A DNA stretch of 64,000 nt, from the NCBI RefSeq assembly GCF_000971965.1, contig NZ_KQ040792.1:496001-560000 (forward strand), written 5' to 3'. The position numbers and the translations under genes are program-made. This document shows, in pieces, positions 36,859 through 45,715 of this stretch. Under the pieces are notes generated by a model. That model saw nothing but the letters and a program-made list of their open reading frames with translations. It was not told the origin of the DNA and ran no database searches. This DNA is from Paenibacillus wulumuqiensis (GTDB lineage: Bacteria; Bacillota; Bacilli; Paenibacillales; Paenibacillaceae). Within the stretch, counting starts at the first letter, position 1, and every line of letters starts with the position of its first letter.

Positions 36859-38232
36859 TCATGTATTGGCTTGGTTTTGAAGTAGATCCAGATTCATTTC
36901 TCTCATTTTCTTTAGCAGCGTATGGGCATGCAAGAGATGCTCATGGCCATACTGCTGAATAACACATTCAAACATATTCAAAATCGCTGCCAAATTCTCA
37001 TCATATAGTTTCTGGTTAAAATGGTATAAAGCAAGTTCGTAATAAAGGTCAATATAACGACTGACGCCTATCGAGAGGTCCTTGTAATTGTGCTGCCAAG
37101 CTTCGAGTTGATTCATTAGATTGACGGACTCAAACGAATAAATTTGATCGTGAAATGCTTCGAGAATCTCGGTAATGTCGTAGCCGTACATATTGGCTGA
37201 TTGCAAAATGACATTCATACTGGCAAGGATCTCACCGGGATGCTGTTGCAAAAGGCCTTTGTAAATAGGCAATCTAGAGCAGTTCCCACGAAGCAATTCC
37301 ATATTCAGGGCGTTAAAAGCAGCATACATTTTAAACTTTTCGACTTCATATCGGCCTTCATCGTCCAGACCGTGGAACCAGCTCAGGTCTGCAAAATGGG
37401 GGAGATAATAATCCGCTTCCTCATAATTCTGGGTGAGTTCGGCAACAGTGAACTTCATCAGATAACTTTGACCATAATAGACTACAAGAGGCCGGGCTGC
37501 CCTGAATAAGGAAGATTTCTCAGCTGATTGACTGTCACATTGACGGGCGTATATGGCGTGACTGAGTTCCATTAATTGATCAGCACAGTCGGACATGTGC
37601 TTCCATTCCTTGACGGTAAAATAAATATTGGCAAGTTTGAGCAGGGCATCCAGCATGAAGTCCTCAGGCAGGTTGGCGCAAAAAGGCTGGAACACCAGAG
37701 CAGCTTTGAAGTTTTGCCCGATCATCTCTCCGGTATCCGCCTGGAAAATGCGGTACTGACTAATCGCCAGTTGTTCGGATTGATAATTTCGTTCATATTG
37801 AACGATGCTTCGGTACAGAGGCAGTGCGGAGGGCAGCTGTTCATCCGCTGTCAATTGCTCCGCTAACTCAAAAATATGGGTAAGATAGAAGCTGTCCTGC
37901 AGTATCCAGGTGATCAATTGATCTACCGACTGGGTACGATCCAGCTCGATACAACGAAGTAATAAGGGACGAACTTTTCTCCAGTTTACTTTGGTATGCT
38001 GCAAACAGGATTCTTCAATAAATTGTTCATACAGCCAGCCTTCCGGTTTGCCAAGGGCCTGACCCATTTTGTCGAGTTGATTAATGGAAATGGGCCGTGG
38101 GGAGCTGCCGTGCAAAGTAGAACTCAATACCCCACGGTTGATGCCGGATAATTTGCTGAAACTGCTAATCGTATAATTCTTTGCCTGAATTTCTTGTTCT
38201 ACGATCTCACGAATAGTCATTACATGGTTCAC
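36859..38232 (-). CDS. RRNPP-type peptide receptor 3 (HTH + TPR, AloR-like)
   Basis: 457 aa. HTH: TISSFSKLSGINRGVLSSTL, then PISINQLDKMGQALGKPEGW. The TPR region has SEQLAISQYRIFQADTGE, PLVVYYGQSYLMKF and DLSWFHGLDDEGRYEVEK. The GTG at 38232 has AGAGGAGGA 6 nt upstream; an ATG follows 12 bp later in frame and a longer GTG start at 38259 has no ribosome binding site. No pro-peptide ORF is found at its 3' end. Receptor 2 starts 41 bp after its stop. Confidence 0.82.
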   Translation of the reverse strand: MNHVMTIREIVEQEIQAKNYTISSFSKLSGINRGVLSSTLHGSSPRPISINQLDKMGQALGKPEGWLYEQFIEESCLQHTKVNWRKVRPLLLRCIELDRTQSVDQLITWILQDSFYLTHIFELAEQLTADEQLPSALPLYRSIVQYERNYQSEQLAISQYRIFQADTGEMIGQNFKAALVFQPFCANLPEDFMLDALLKLANIYFTVKEWKHMSDCADQLMELSHAIYARQCDSQSAEKSSLFRAARPLVVYYGQSYLMKFTVAELTQNYEEADYYLPHFADLSWFHGLDDEGRYEVEKFKMYAAFNALNMELLRGNCSRLPIYKGLLQQHPGEILASMNVILQSANMYGYDITEILEAFHDQIYSFESVNLMNQLEAWQHNYKDLSIGVSRYIDLYYELALYHFNQKLYDENLAAILNMFECVIQQYGHEHLLHAHTLLKKMREMNLDLLQNQANT

Positions 38233-38278
38233 TGATGGTCCTCCTCTCCGCGGAGACACACGACTGATTGAAGCGAGT

Positions 38279-38304
38279 GGTACCCTGCAAAGAACCAGGG
38301 TACC
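38279..38304 (-). terminator. Hairpin between receptors 4 and 3
   Basis: GGTACCCTG/CAGGGTACC with an 8-nt loop. No T run follows on the minus strand, so it may be an operator or a weak terminator. Confidence 0.5.
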
Positions 38305-38396
38305 GATAGGTGAAATAACTCAGTAATTGAAGATTTTATCTCAATCATGTATTGAATCACTAAAGTGTCAGTTTATATACATACGAAAATTCACTG

Positions 38397-39749
38397 TTAT
38401 AGGGAACCGGTTAATTTCCGCAGCTTTTTGAAAAGATTCAGGCAATCCATAATACGTCCGCGATTGTATTTCTCAATAGTGGATTCAAGTGCATACAGGA
38501 TTTTTTCCAGTCGCTCATCATATATTTGCCGATCACAATGATAGATGGCTAATTGGTAGTAGACATTTACGTAGCGGCTGATGCCAATCGTAATGTCCTT
38601 ATAATTATATTTGGCGCTGCTTTCCTTGGTCAGATAGGCTAGAATGTCTGCCGGATAAATAATGTTTTCATAGCGACTAATAAAGTGATCGATATTGTAG
38701 CCATATTGATTTGCTGCTTTCAAAATCACTACTGCGGAAGGTAACACTTCCTGAGGATGTTTTTCGAGAATCTGTAAATACTTTTTAAGTACATTTTCCT
38801 TACCTCTTAACAAATTAAGATTTAGAGTATGAAGCATGGCATAAAATTTGAAGCGTTCAACATAGTACGGATTCTCGGAGTGATCATCCTCAAACCACTT
38901 CAAATCTGCAAATAAATCTACACAAACCTGAGCTTCATCAAATTGCTCTTCTTCTTCATATGCTGCGCATTTGAGAAGAAAGCTTTGACCATAATATAAA
39001 ATGAGCGGGCGCTCTGAAGTGAACAAAGGCGCTTCTTTATCGGCTTTTTTGGTCTGGAGCCTTTCCTTATACAATTTAGAGCTGAGTAGATAAAGTTCAT
39101 CCGCCATTTTTTTCGTATGTTCCCAGTCTTGCAGTGAATAATAAATATTAGCCAATTTGAGTAGAGCATCCAGTTGCAATGGAGCCGGAACAAGAATACG
39201 AAAAGGCGCAAAGGTTAATGCAGCCTTCAAGTTGTTTTCGATGTTATTTCCTATGGAAGATTGGAAGATCCGATAATGACTAATCGCGAGACGTTCAGAG
39301 TGTGAATTGCGTTCATATTTAATAACATATCTGTATAGTACATTCGCCAAAGGTTCTTCTTGTTGAGTCAGATTCTCGGCCAGATGAAATACGTTATCCG
39401 TATACGATGGGTCTTCCAGCAGCAAATAAAGAGTACGTTTAACCAGATCATCACGCTGTAATTCTACACACCGTACAATTAGTGAACGAATACGACGCCA
39501 ATTGGGCTTTTCTTCCGAAAAGAAACATTCTTCAATAAATAATTCATACAGCCAACCTTCCGGTTTGCCGAGAGCCGTGTTCATTTGATCCAGCTGGTTA
39601 ATAGAAATTGGCCTCGGAGTGCTGCTGTTGAGCGTAGCGCTCAAGACACCACGATTCACACCGGAGATCCGGCTAAAGCTGCTCAGGCTGTGCCCTTGAA
39701 CAGCAATTTCTTTCTCCAGTTCATGACGTACGGTTTGTAATTCTGACAT
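38397..39749 (-). CDS. RRNPP-type peptide receptor 4 (HTH + TPR, AloR-like)
   Basis: 450 aa. HTH: SLSSFSRISGVNRGVLSATL, then PISINQLDQMNTALGKPEGW. The TPR region has SERLAISHYRIFQSSIGNN, PLILYYGQSFLLKC and DLKWFEDDHSENPYYVER. It is especially close to receptor 5, for example both end in NRGRIMDCLNLFKKLR, so these two are probably the youngest duplicates. ATG 39749 follows AGAGGTGAGATC. No pro-peptide ORF is seen in the 164 bp after it. Confidence 0.82.
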   Translation of the reverse strand: MSELQTVRHELEKEIAVQGHSLSSFSRISGVNRGVLSATLNSSTPRPISINQLDQMNTALGKPEGWLYELFIEECFFSEEKPNWRRIRSLIVRCVELQRDDLVKRTLYLLLEDPSYTDNVFHLAENLTQQEEPLANVLYRYVIKYERNSHSERLAISHYRIFQSSIGNNIENNLKAALTFAPFRILVPAPLQLDALLKLANIYYSLQDWEHTKKMADELYLLSSKLYKERLQTKKADKEAPLFTSERPLILYYGQSFLLKCAAYEEEEQFDEAQVCVDLFADLKWFEDDHSENPYYVERFKFYAMLHTLNLNLLRGKENVLKKYLQILEKHPQEVLPSAVVILKAANQYGYNIDHFISRYENIIYPADILAYLTKESSAKYNYKDITIGISRYVNVYYQLAIYHCDRQIYDERLEKILYALESTIEKYNRGRIMDCLNLFKKLRKLTGSL

Positions 39750-39796
39750 GATCTCACCTCTTACTTGTTGCAGACTCAAAGCTTCAGATTATGTGT

Positions 39797-41143
39797 TTAT
39801 TGTGTAAATTCTCTTAATTTTTTGAAGAGATTCAGACAGTCCATAATTCGTCCACGATTGTATTTTTCTACGCTGGATTCTAATGCGTATAAAATCTTTT
39901 CAAGCTTTTTATCATATGTTTTGCGATTACAATGATAGATCGCCAGCTGATAATAAATATTTACATAGCGAGTGATATCTACTGAAATATCATAATAAGG
40001 TCTCCTATCCTTCTGATTACTCCTCAAATAGTCCAGAATATCCGCAGGATAGATAATATCATCAAAATAAGTAAGAAAATGGTCAATGTCGTAACCATGA
40101 TGATTGGCAGCTTTAATAATGATCAGGAGGCTAGGGAGAGTCTCTTGAGGGTACTTTTTTAATAGCTCAAAGTACTCCTTTAATTTGCTTCCGTCGCCTG
40201 TAAGTATCTCTAGATTCAATTCATTGAACATGCCAAAAAACTTAAAGCGTTCAGTATACATTGTGTTTTCTGGATGGTCATCTTCAAACCAATGAAGGTC
40301 AGAGAATTGCTCCAGATGTATACGTGCTGTTTCATAATCTTCCAGATATTCATTGGCAACAAACTGCATAAGCTGGCTTTGACCGTAATAGACGACAAGC
40401 GGACGTTCTGTAGGCGGCATTCTAAACTCTTTCTTTTTACTTTTAGCCTGCAGTTTTTCTTGGTGAACACGGCTGGATAGCTGGTACAATTCTTGAGACA
40501 ATCGAATAACAGAATCCCAGTTTCGAATGGTATAGTTGATAATAGCCAGCTTCAGCAGCGCATCCATCTTCAAATAATCCGGTAACCGGTTCCGAAACGG
40601 CTCAAAGATTAATGCAGCCTTCAGATTATCCTCAATATTATGCCCAATCGATGCCCGGAAAATCCGGTACTGGCTGATCGCCAGCCGCTCGGACTGGTAA
40701 TTGCGTTCATTTTCAACCACACATGTATACAGAGGAACCGTTTCCACTGCAAAGCCAGCTTGAACCTGTTCCTCAGCCAGTTCAAAGACATGTCCGATGT
40801 GGTTGGGGTCTTCCATGAGCAGATAGAGTGTACGCTCGATCAAATCGTTTCGATGAAGCTCCATACAGCGCAGCAGCAGCGGGCGTATACGGCGCCAGTT
40901 CGCCTTGCCCTCGGTGAAGCTTTCTTCAATAAACTGCTCATATAGCCAGCCTTCCGGCTTGCCGAGAGCTGCTCCCATTCGGTCCAGCTGGTTGATGGAC
41001 ATGGGCTTGGGCGGGTTGCCGTTCAGGGTAGCGCTCAGAATGCCGCGGTTAATGCCGGAGGCGTTGCTGAAGCTGCTGAGAGAATAACCCTGCCGGGCAA
41101 TCTCCTGCTCCAGTTCGGTTCGTAGTGTGATTAGATTATCCAT
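39797..41143 (-). CDS. RRNPP-type peptide receptor 5 (HTH + TPR, AloR-like)
   Basis: 448 aa, first gene of the array. HTH: SLSSFSNASGINRGILSATL, then PMSINQLDRMGAALGKPEGW. The TPR region has SERLAISQYRIFRASIGHN, PLVVYYGQSQLMQF and DLHWFEDDHPENTMYTER. The last third is AT-richer than the first, as in receptor 4. ATG 41143 lies after AGAGGTGATCCGC. Receptor 4 begins 47 bp after its stop, so both are likely on one transcript. No pro-peptide ORF is found between them. Confidence 0.82.
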   Translation of the reverse strand: MDNLITLRTELEQEIARQGYSLSSFSNASGINRGILSATLNGNPPKPMSINQLDRMGAALGKPEGWLYEQFIEESFTEGKANWRRIRPLLLRCMELHRNDLIERTLYLLMEDPNHIGHVFELAEEQVQAGFAVETVPLYTCVVENERNYQSERLAISQYRIFRASIGHNIEDNLKAALIFEPFRNRLPDYLKMDALLKLAIINYTIRNWDSVIRLSQELYQLSSRVHQEKLQAKSKKKEFRMPPTERPLVVYYGQSQLMQFVANEYLEDYETARIHLEQFSDLHWFEDDHPENTMYTERFKFFGMFNELNLEILTGDGSKLKEYFELLKKYPQETLPSLLIIIKAANHHGYDIDHFLTYFDDIIYPADILDYLRSNQKDRRPYYDISVDITRYVNIYYQLAIYHCNRKTYDKKLEKILYALESSVEKYNRGRIMDCLNLFKKLREFTQ

Positions 41144-41539
41144 GCGGATCACCTCTTATCCTGAATTGGCATAAAATGTTATAAATTCGAAGCTGCACTT
41201 TATTGTACGGCCTATATCATCTTTTACGTAATGACCTATCTAATACGTTTCGTAAATGATTTGCCGAATCCGTTAATTTATATATATCATGCGTTGTTTG
41301 CCGTTCTTCATCTGGAGTACCGGCCCGTTATTAGCGGAGATACCGACGAACCAACTCCCCTGACTTTACCAAAAAAAGATAATTTTTATTATTATACAGG
41401 TTACTCAAAAGGGTAAAACCTCGTTTTTGGTAACTTTACATAATCGCGCAAGTTTATCCCAGAATAGAATCATTACATGAAAAAAAAGGGAGTGATTACA
41501 AAAAAAATAAGTCGGTTTTTTGTAAACTGCTGCAATAAT

Positions 41540-41905
41540 AGACATACAGGCGATGGTAATCAGGCAGCAGACAGATAGAATCTGATGCCTTCGACTTGTC
41601 ACTCTGCTTGTCGTAACGTTTCACCTGCCACCATAATTTCACCGCATCAGATTCATCCGCGGGGGCAGCAGAGGGTGAACTACACAAGAACGCAGCTTTT
41701 TGATATAGCGGTGAAATTCAGGTTAAAAGCAGCACTCAGCAAGCGTAGCAAGACCGTAGCAAGTATAGCTCGTGTAGCAAGTAAGCAGTACAAGCAGCCT
41801 TATCACATAAGTAGTACAGCAGTTTATATCATAGAACACCAATAACATTCCCTGAATAATAGAGCAGTACCGAGTGAAGCCTGATCCCAGCGATCAGGCC
41901 TTTTC
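41540..41905 (+). ncRNA. Candidate structured noncoding RNA
   Basis: It would start after the TAAT at 41536 and end at the intrinsic terminator at 41900. A perfect 11-bp pair GAATCTGATGC (41578-41588) / GCATCAGATTC (41644-41654) closes a 55-nt loop. Three GTAGCAAG repeats lie between 41745 and 41780. No coding potential is convincing. No known RNA family is recognised. Confidence 0.35.
41879..41905 (+). terminator. Intrinsic terminator in the noncoding interval
   Basis: GCCTGATC/GATCAGGC with loop CCAGC followed by CTTTTCTTTTT. No annotated gene precedes it on this strand, which implies a transcript within 41.4-41.9 kb. Confidence 0.8.
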
Positions 41906-42674
41906 TTTTTGCAGCAGGTATCCACGGATGACTGATAGCAATGTTCGTACAGCAGTTCTCCTATATATAGACGCAGAAGCAGCCCAAAGCGTTCTATTTA
42001 TTTTCCATTTTTTATATATCAGCCTGTAGGCAGACTAATCTGCACCACCGTATAACGGAAAATAATAGCAGGTTATATAAAAAAATAGTCGCTGTTGATA
42101 AAATTTTAAAACCCGGTTTTTTGCAAACCTCTGGCATAATTCTCTATAAGAGTAATTCCACGGAATAAGGCTCTGCCCGGTTACGCGCCCCAGTTTAACT
42201 GTGCACATGCTTTTGTTCACTGTAAGCAAGCAGGATTTGTGTTGTTATGACGTCCGTTCTCTGGCACAGCTGTGCCTGTAAATGATTGATGTATGATCCG
42301 TACCAGCAGGCTGTCGCCAGTATTTTTACGACTGGAGAGGGTCTGTTTTGGGTTGTAGATCTGTATTTCTACGCAAACGGCTAAGTTTCGACAGAAGGGC
42401 AGCAATCAGATTAGTCAATTATGCACTGGTGTTACCATATGAAATACATAATAATGAGATTCTCCGGTAAATATGCAGGCTGCGGTCTGGCATCAGGAAC
42501 TCAAGTCCGCTGGATCGTGATGATGAATGTACGTACAGATGTTGATTCGATTGTAAAAAGAAGATTAAAATTTTTTTTCGATTTCCTGTAAAAACCATAT
42601 TTTACTGTTTATATGCCCTTTATCTGGGGTAAAAGAGAACTCGGGAGCACATTACATCTTATGGAGGGTTCACC

Positions 42675-42899
42675 ATGAATAGGCTGTTTGTAGCCTTTGT
42701 AGCATTTTTGAGAAAGCGTCTGATTGGCAATGTCATTCCGGCGGTAGTTATTCTTTTGTTCTGGTTCTACGGACTGCAGGCCAGTATGGAAGATTCGATT
42801 GGTACAGCGCTCGTCGCGTTTATCCTGCTGTCGATCGGTGATATGGTGTCCCTGTACTTTTTCGAGAATTCAACCAAACATAAAAAGCATGTAGGCTAA
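42675..42899 (+). CDS. Small membrane protein, two helices
   Basis: 74 aa. Two hydrophobic segments (GNVIPAVVILLFWFYGL and GTALVAFILLSIGDMVSLYF) with a basic tail KHKKHVG. TGGAGGG lies 6-7 nt before the ATG. No family recognised. It is a single gene with its own terminator, located between the receptor array and the bsd operon. Confidence 0.72.
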   Translation: MNRLFVAFVAFLRKRLIGNVIPAVVILLFWFYGLQASMEDSIGTALVAFILLSIGDMVSLYFFENSTKHKKHVG

Positions 42900-43023
42900 C
42901 CACTGAATCGTCAATTACGATTATACTCACCAACTGCAGATGATTAGTGGAGAGCATACGCGATAACAGACAAGCAAATGTCATCAGTCACACGGGCTGA
43001 TTACCATACAGGCATATATAGAC

Positions 43024-43058
43024 AAAAAGCACCTGTTCCATACGGACAGGTGCTTTTT
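43024..43058. terminator. Bidirectional terminator
   Basis: AAAAAGCACCTGT/ACAGGTGCTTTTT, between the small membrane gene (+) and bsdD (-). Confidence 0.92.
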
Positions 43059-43136
43059 GTTGTACATGTTACAGGTGATATGCATGATACGGATAATATG
43101 CTTAATCGGCATATAGTTAGGAATCCCAATTCATAC

Positions 43137-43364
43137 TCAGACGCGGCGTGCCGGAATAGGTGGCACATGAGCAGCTTTGGGAATGTCCGCCTGATCGACT
43201 TTGAAAGCAGGCAGATATTTGTCCGGATTGGTAATATGCTCCGGTTCAGTGGAACGCCAGGTGAAGATGCAGGTCGAGCACATATGCACGGTCCATACGC
43301 CGGCTACCGGAGAGGCGGCTACCTGTTCAGTATGCTGCGAACCGCAGCGAGGGCAGATATTCAT
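43137..43364 (-). CDS. bsdD: Phenolic/hydroxyarylic acid decarboxylase subunit D
   Basis: 75 aa, the usual length of BsdD/VdcD. Two CxxC pairs (CPRCG and CSTC) suggest a small zinc-ribbon fold. It ends in PPIPARRV, typical of the family. It is the third subunit of the non-oxidative decarboxylase acting on vanillate, 4-hydroxybenzoate and related acids. It lies 42 bp after bsdC on the same strand. Confidence 0.9.
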   Translation of the reverse strand: MNICPRCGSQHTEQVAASPVAGVWTVHMCSTCIFTWRSTEPEHITNPDKYLPAFKVDQADIPKAAHVPPIPARRV

Positions 43365-43406
43365 GTGAAAACACTCCTTATCCTATTAGAAGATGGGTTG
43401 ATGCCG

Positions 43407-44843
43407 TCAGGACTGCTGACGATTCAGCAGATTGATGATTTTCTTTTCCCACTGGTCGACACCTGGAGGGGAATCGAGCGGCTGGGAGTAGTGACCGCGC
43501 TGTTCCGGCGCGAGCGGTGTGGTCGCATCAAGAATCATTTTGTGCGTAATACCGGCCGGGTCGGAGCCGGGATCAAGCGGCAGGACGGACAGATCCGGGA
43601 TAATAACCGCATCGTGCTTCGGATGCAATTTGGTAGAGATCGCCCACATCACCTGAGGCAGGTTGAACGGATCGACATCTTCATCCACGACGATAACGAC
43701 CTTGCAGTAACCAAGACCATGCGGTGTCGTGAGAGCGCGCATACCGACGGCTTTGGCGAAGCCGCCGTACCGGCGTTTGGTCGAGATGATGGCGACCAGG
43801 CCGTGGGTGTACATGGCGTTGACAGCGACCACTTCATTCGGGAAAGCTTCCTTGAGCTGCTGGTACAGCGGCACGCTCGTATTGACTCCGATCATATAGT
43901 CGGTCTCGGTCCATGGCATTCCGATATACAGATGTTCGAAGATCGGGTTCTGGCGATGGTAGACACGGTTGATCTGGATGACCGGCATGCTGCGGCCGCC
44001 GGAATAGTGTCCGGTGAATTCACCGAATGGACCTTCAAATTCGCGTTCACCGCACAGGATCTCGCCTTCCAGTACCACTTCGGCACCCCATGGAATGTCC
44101 AGGTCGGCATCTTTGGCTTTGACGATGCGGTAAGGTTGTCCCTGGATCGCGCCGGCCATTTCATATTCGGATTGATCGTATTTGAGCGGTGTAGCAGCTG
44201 CCGTAGTGATAACCGGCTCGCAGCCGAGTGCGATTACGACCGGCAGGTTCTGGCCGCGCTCTTCAGCCTGACGCAGATGAACAGCGATATCATGCTGCGG
44301 TACCGGCTGGATACCGAGACGGTCTTTGCCTTTGACCTGCAGGCGGTAGATGCCGACATTTTGCTTGCCAAAATGCTCCGGATCGTCCTGATCACGGGAG
44401 ATGACGCAGGCTTTATCGATATAAAAGCCACCATCGCCCTGATTAAGACGGAACAGGGGCAGCAGTTCAAACAGATTGATATTCTCGGTCAGCTCCACTT
44501 CATGAAACGGTGCGGTCTCCTCGCGCTGTACAGGCATCGGGAATTGATCGTACCGGTGGGCAAATTCGAAAAATTGCTCTTTTAGCGGTGTGTTTTTGGG
44601 CATGCCCATCATGAGTGCATGGTTCGGCCAGGAGCCGATCACGTTCATGGCGATACGTGCCTGGTCTTTCTCATAGCCGTTAATGTTGTTGAACAGCAGT
44701 GCCGGTGATTTGTCGCCCAGATTGTTCAGCGCTCTTGTCGCTGCGGAGATGTCGGGTTCCAGATTGACCTGTTCCTCGACCTTCAGCAGCTGGCCTTCCT
44801 TTTCCAGTGTGTTCAGAAAGTCACGAAAATCCTGATAAGCCAT
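43407..44843 (-). CDS. bsdC: UbiD-family phenolic acid decarboxylase subunit C
   Basis: A 478-aa UbiD-like enzyme starting MAYQDFRDFLNTLEKEGQLL, very like Bacillus BsdC (YclC). Landmarks are NVGIYRLQVKGKDRLGIQP, GEFTGHYSGG and the prenyl-FMN site region with acidic CGEREFEGPFGEF. It uses the prenylated flavin made by BsdB to decarboxylate aromatic acids. AAGGAG lies upstream of two adjacent ATG codons (44846 and 44843); the second gives the family-typical N-terminus. It sits between bsdB (86-bp gap) and bsdD. Confidence 0.92.
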   Translation of the reverse strand: MAYQDFRDFLNTLEKEGQLLKVEEQVNLEPDISAATRALNNLGDKSPALLFNNINGYEKDQARIAMNVIGSWPNHALMMGMPKNTPLKEQFFEFAHRYDQFPMPVQREETAPFHEVELTENINLFELLPLFRLNQGDGGFYIDKACVISRDQDDPEHFGKQNVGIYRLQVKGKDRLGIQPVPQHDIAVHLRQAEERGQNLPVVIALGCEPVITTAAATPLKYDQSEYEMAGAIQGQPYRIVKAKDADLDIPWGAEVVLEGEILCGEREFEGPFGEFTGHYSGGRSMPVIQINRVYHRQNPIFEHLYIGMPWTETDYMIGVNTSVPLYQQLKEAFPNEVVAVNAMYTHGLVAIISTKRRYGGFAKAVGMRALTTPHGLGYCKVVIVVDEDVDPFNLPQVMWAISTKLHPKHDAVIIPDLSVLPLDPGSDPAGITHKMILDATTPLAPEQRGHYSQPLDSPPGVDQWEKKIINLLNRQQS

Positions 44844-44929
44844 CATGCATTGCTCCTTTGACAGATAGTATGTGTTGCAGATATATCGCATTAGATGAGG
44901 ATGAAATACATTTTTGGGATAAGAACAGT

Positions 44930-45493
44930 TTATTTGCCGATGCCATCCCAGCGTTTGGCTTCATCCCGGTGAATACCGAACTGATCCAGCGCCCGATAGA
45001 CGATATGATCGACCATCTCATCGATGCTGGCCGGCAGATTGTAAAAGGCCGGCATTGGCGGCATGATGATCGTGCCCATGCGCGACAGTTTCAGCATATT
45101 CTCCAGATGGATATTGTTTAGCGGTGTCTCGCGGGTGAGCAGCAGAAGCTTTTTGCGTTCCTTGAGCACGACGTCAGCGGAACGGGTGAGCAGATTGTCG
45201 GCCAGTCCCATCCGGATCGAAGCCAGCGATTTCATGCTGCAGGGAGCGACGATCATTCCATCCGTACGGAAGGAACCGCTGGAGATTCGTGCCGCCTGAT
45301 CTTTGTAGGAATAATGGTAATCCGCCATTTGCTCCACGTCTTTGACCGAATAAGGAGTCTCCAGTTGAATCGTGGCAGCTGCCCAGGAAGACATTACTAA
45401 ATGGGTCTCCACACCGGCTTCCCTGAGCATCTGCAGGATGCGCACACCGAAGATTGCACCGGTCGCACCGGTAATGCCTACAATAATCTTCAT
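44930..45493 (-). CDS. bsdB: UbiX-family flavin prenyltransferase subunit B
   Basis: 187 aa with the flavodoxin-like start MKIIVGITGATGAIFGVRIL and VMSSWAAATI; MKSLASIRMGLADNLLTRSADV is typical of UbiX/Pad1. It makes prenyl-FMN from FMN and a dimethylallyl phosphate for the UbiD partner. The ATG (complement of 45491-45493) follows CAAGGAGATGCAAAA; an in-frame start 36 bp earlier is rejected. It is the first gene of the bsdBCD operon. Confidence 0.92.
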   Translation of the reverse strand: MKIIVGITGATGAIFGVRILQMLREAGVETHLVMSSWAAATIQLETPYSVKDVEQMADYHYSYKDQAARISSGSFRTDGMIVAPCSMKSLASIRMGLADNLLTRSADVVLKERKKLLLLTRETPLNNIHLENMLKLSRMGTIIMPPMPAFYNLPASIDEMVDHIVYRALDQFGIHRDEAKRWDGIGK

Positions 45494-45672
45494 TTTTGCA
45501 TCTCCTTGTGTCATTGTTGTCATATACATAGTGTGCGTTCATAATGGATATACGTAAAATATATATATAGTATAAATTGCATACTTTTGGCGTATGTACA
45601 GTCTGTTCATATAGCAAAGCTATACTGAAGATCATTCATACATTAAATGCGCTAACCTAGTTATAATCAACT

Positions 45673-45687
45673 ATTTAATGGTTAAAT
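45673..45687. promoter_or_regulatory. Candidate LysR-type operator
   Basis: ATTTAA-TGG-TTAAAT is a perfect 15-bp dyad containing T-N11-A. It lies in the divergent spacer 29 bp before the LysR-type gene and about 180 bp before bsdB. Confidence 0.5.
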
Positions 45688-45715
45688 AAACATTTTAAGG
45701 GAAGTGGGCGGAGAG

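Larger units (their letters stand above)
41423..42140 (+). repeat. Repeated promoter-like motif, three copies
   Basis: GTTTTTGGTAAC (41423-41434), GTTTTTTGTAAAC (41515-41527) and GTTTTTTGCAAAC (42116-42128), each preceded by CG or CGG. Each is followed by TAAT starting 7, 9 and 9 nt later (41441, 41536, 42137). The core is partly palindromic (GTTT-N5-AAAC). It could be an operator half-site set or promoters for short transcripts. Confidence 0.4.
41144..42674. other. 1.5-kb noncoding interval beside the receptor array
   Basis: No ORF here has a credible ribosome binding site together with protein-like composition. The interval holds the receptor 5 promoter region, three copies of a GTTTTT-N-GNAAC motif each followed by TAAT, three GTAGCAAG copies (41745, 41756, 41773), an 11-bp long-range inverted repeat and an intrinsic terminator at 41879-41905. 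The part 42150-42660 shows nothing I can name. Confidence 0.6.

Noticed and set aside
38290-38380. Short GTG ORF after receptor 4 as a possible pro-peptide
   Set aside because: No ribosome binding site, no basic start with a hydrophobic stretch, and it runs through a hairpin.
41477-41578. 33-codon ORF beginning MKKKGVITKK as a possible pro-peptide
   Set aside because: Lys-rich without a hydrophobic signal core and without a ribosome binding site; it does not resemble a Phr-type precursor.
42978-44585. 535-codon ORF on the plus strand
   Set aside because: Antisense to bsdC and bsdD, which are confidently identified; composition is that of a shadow frame.
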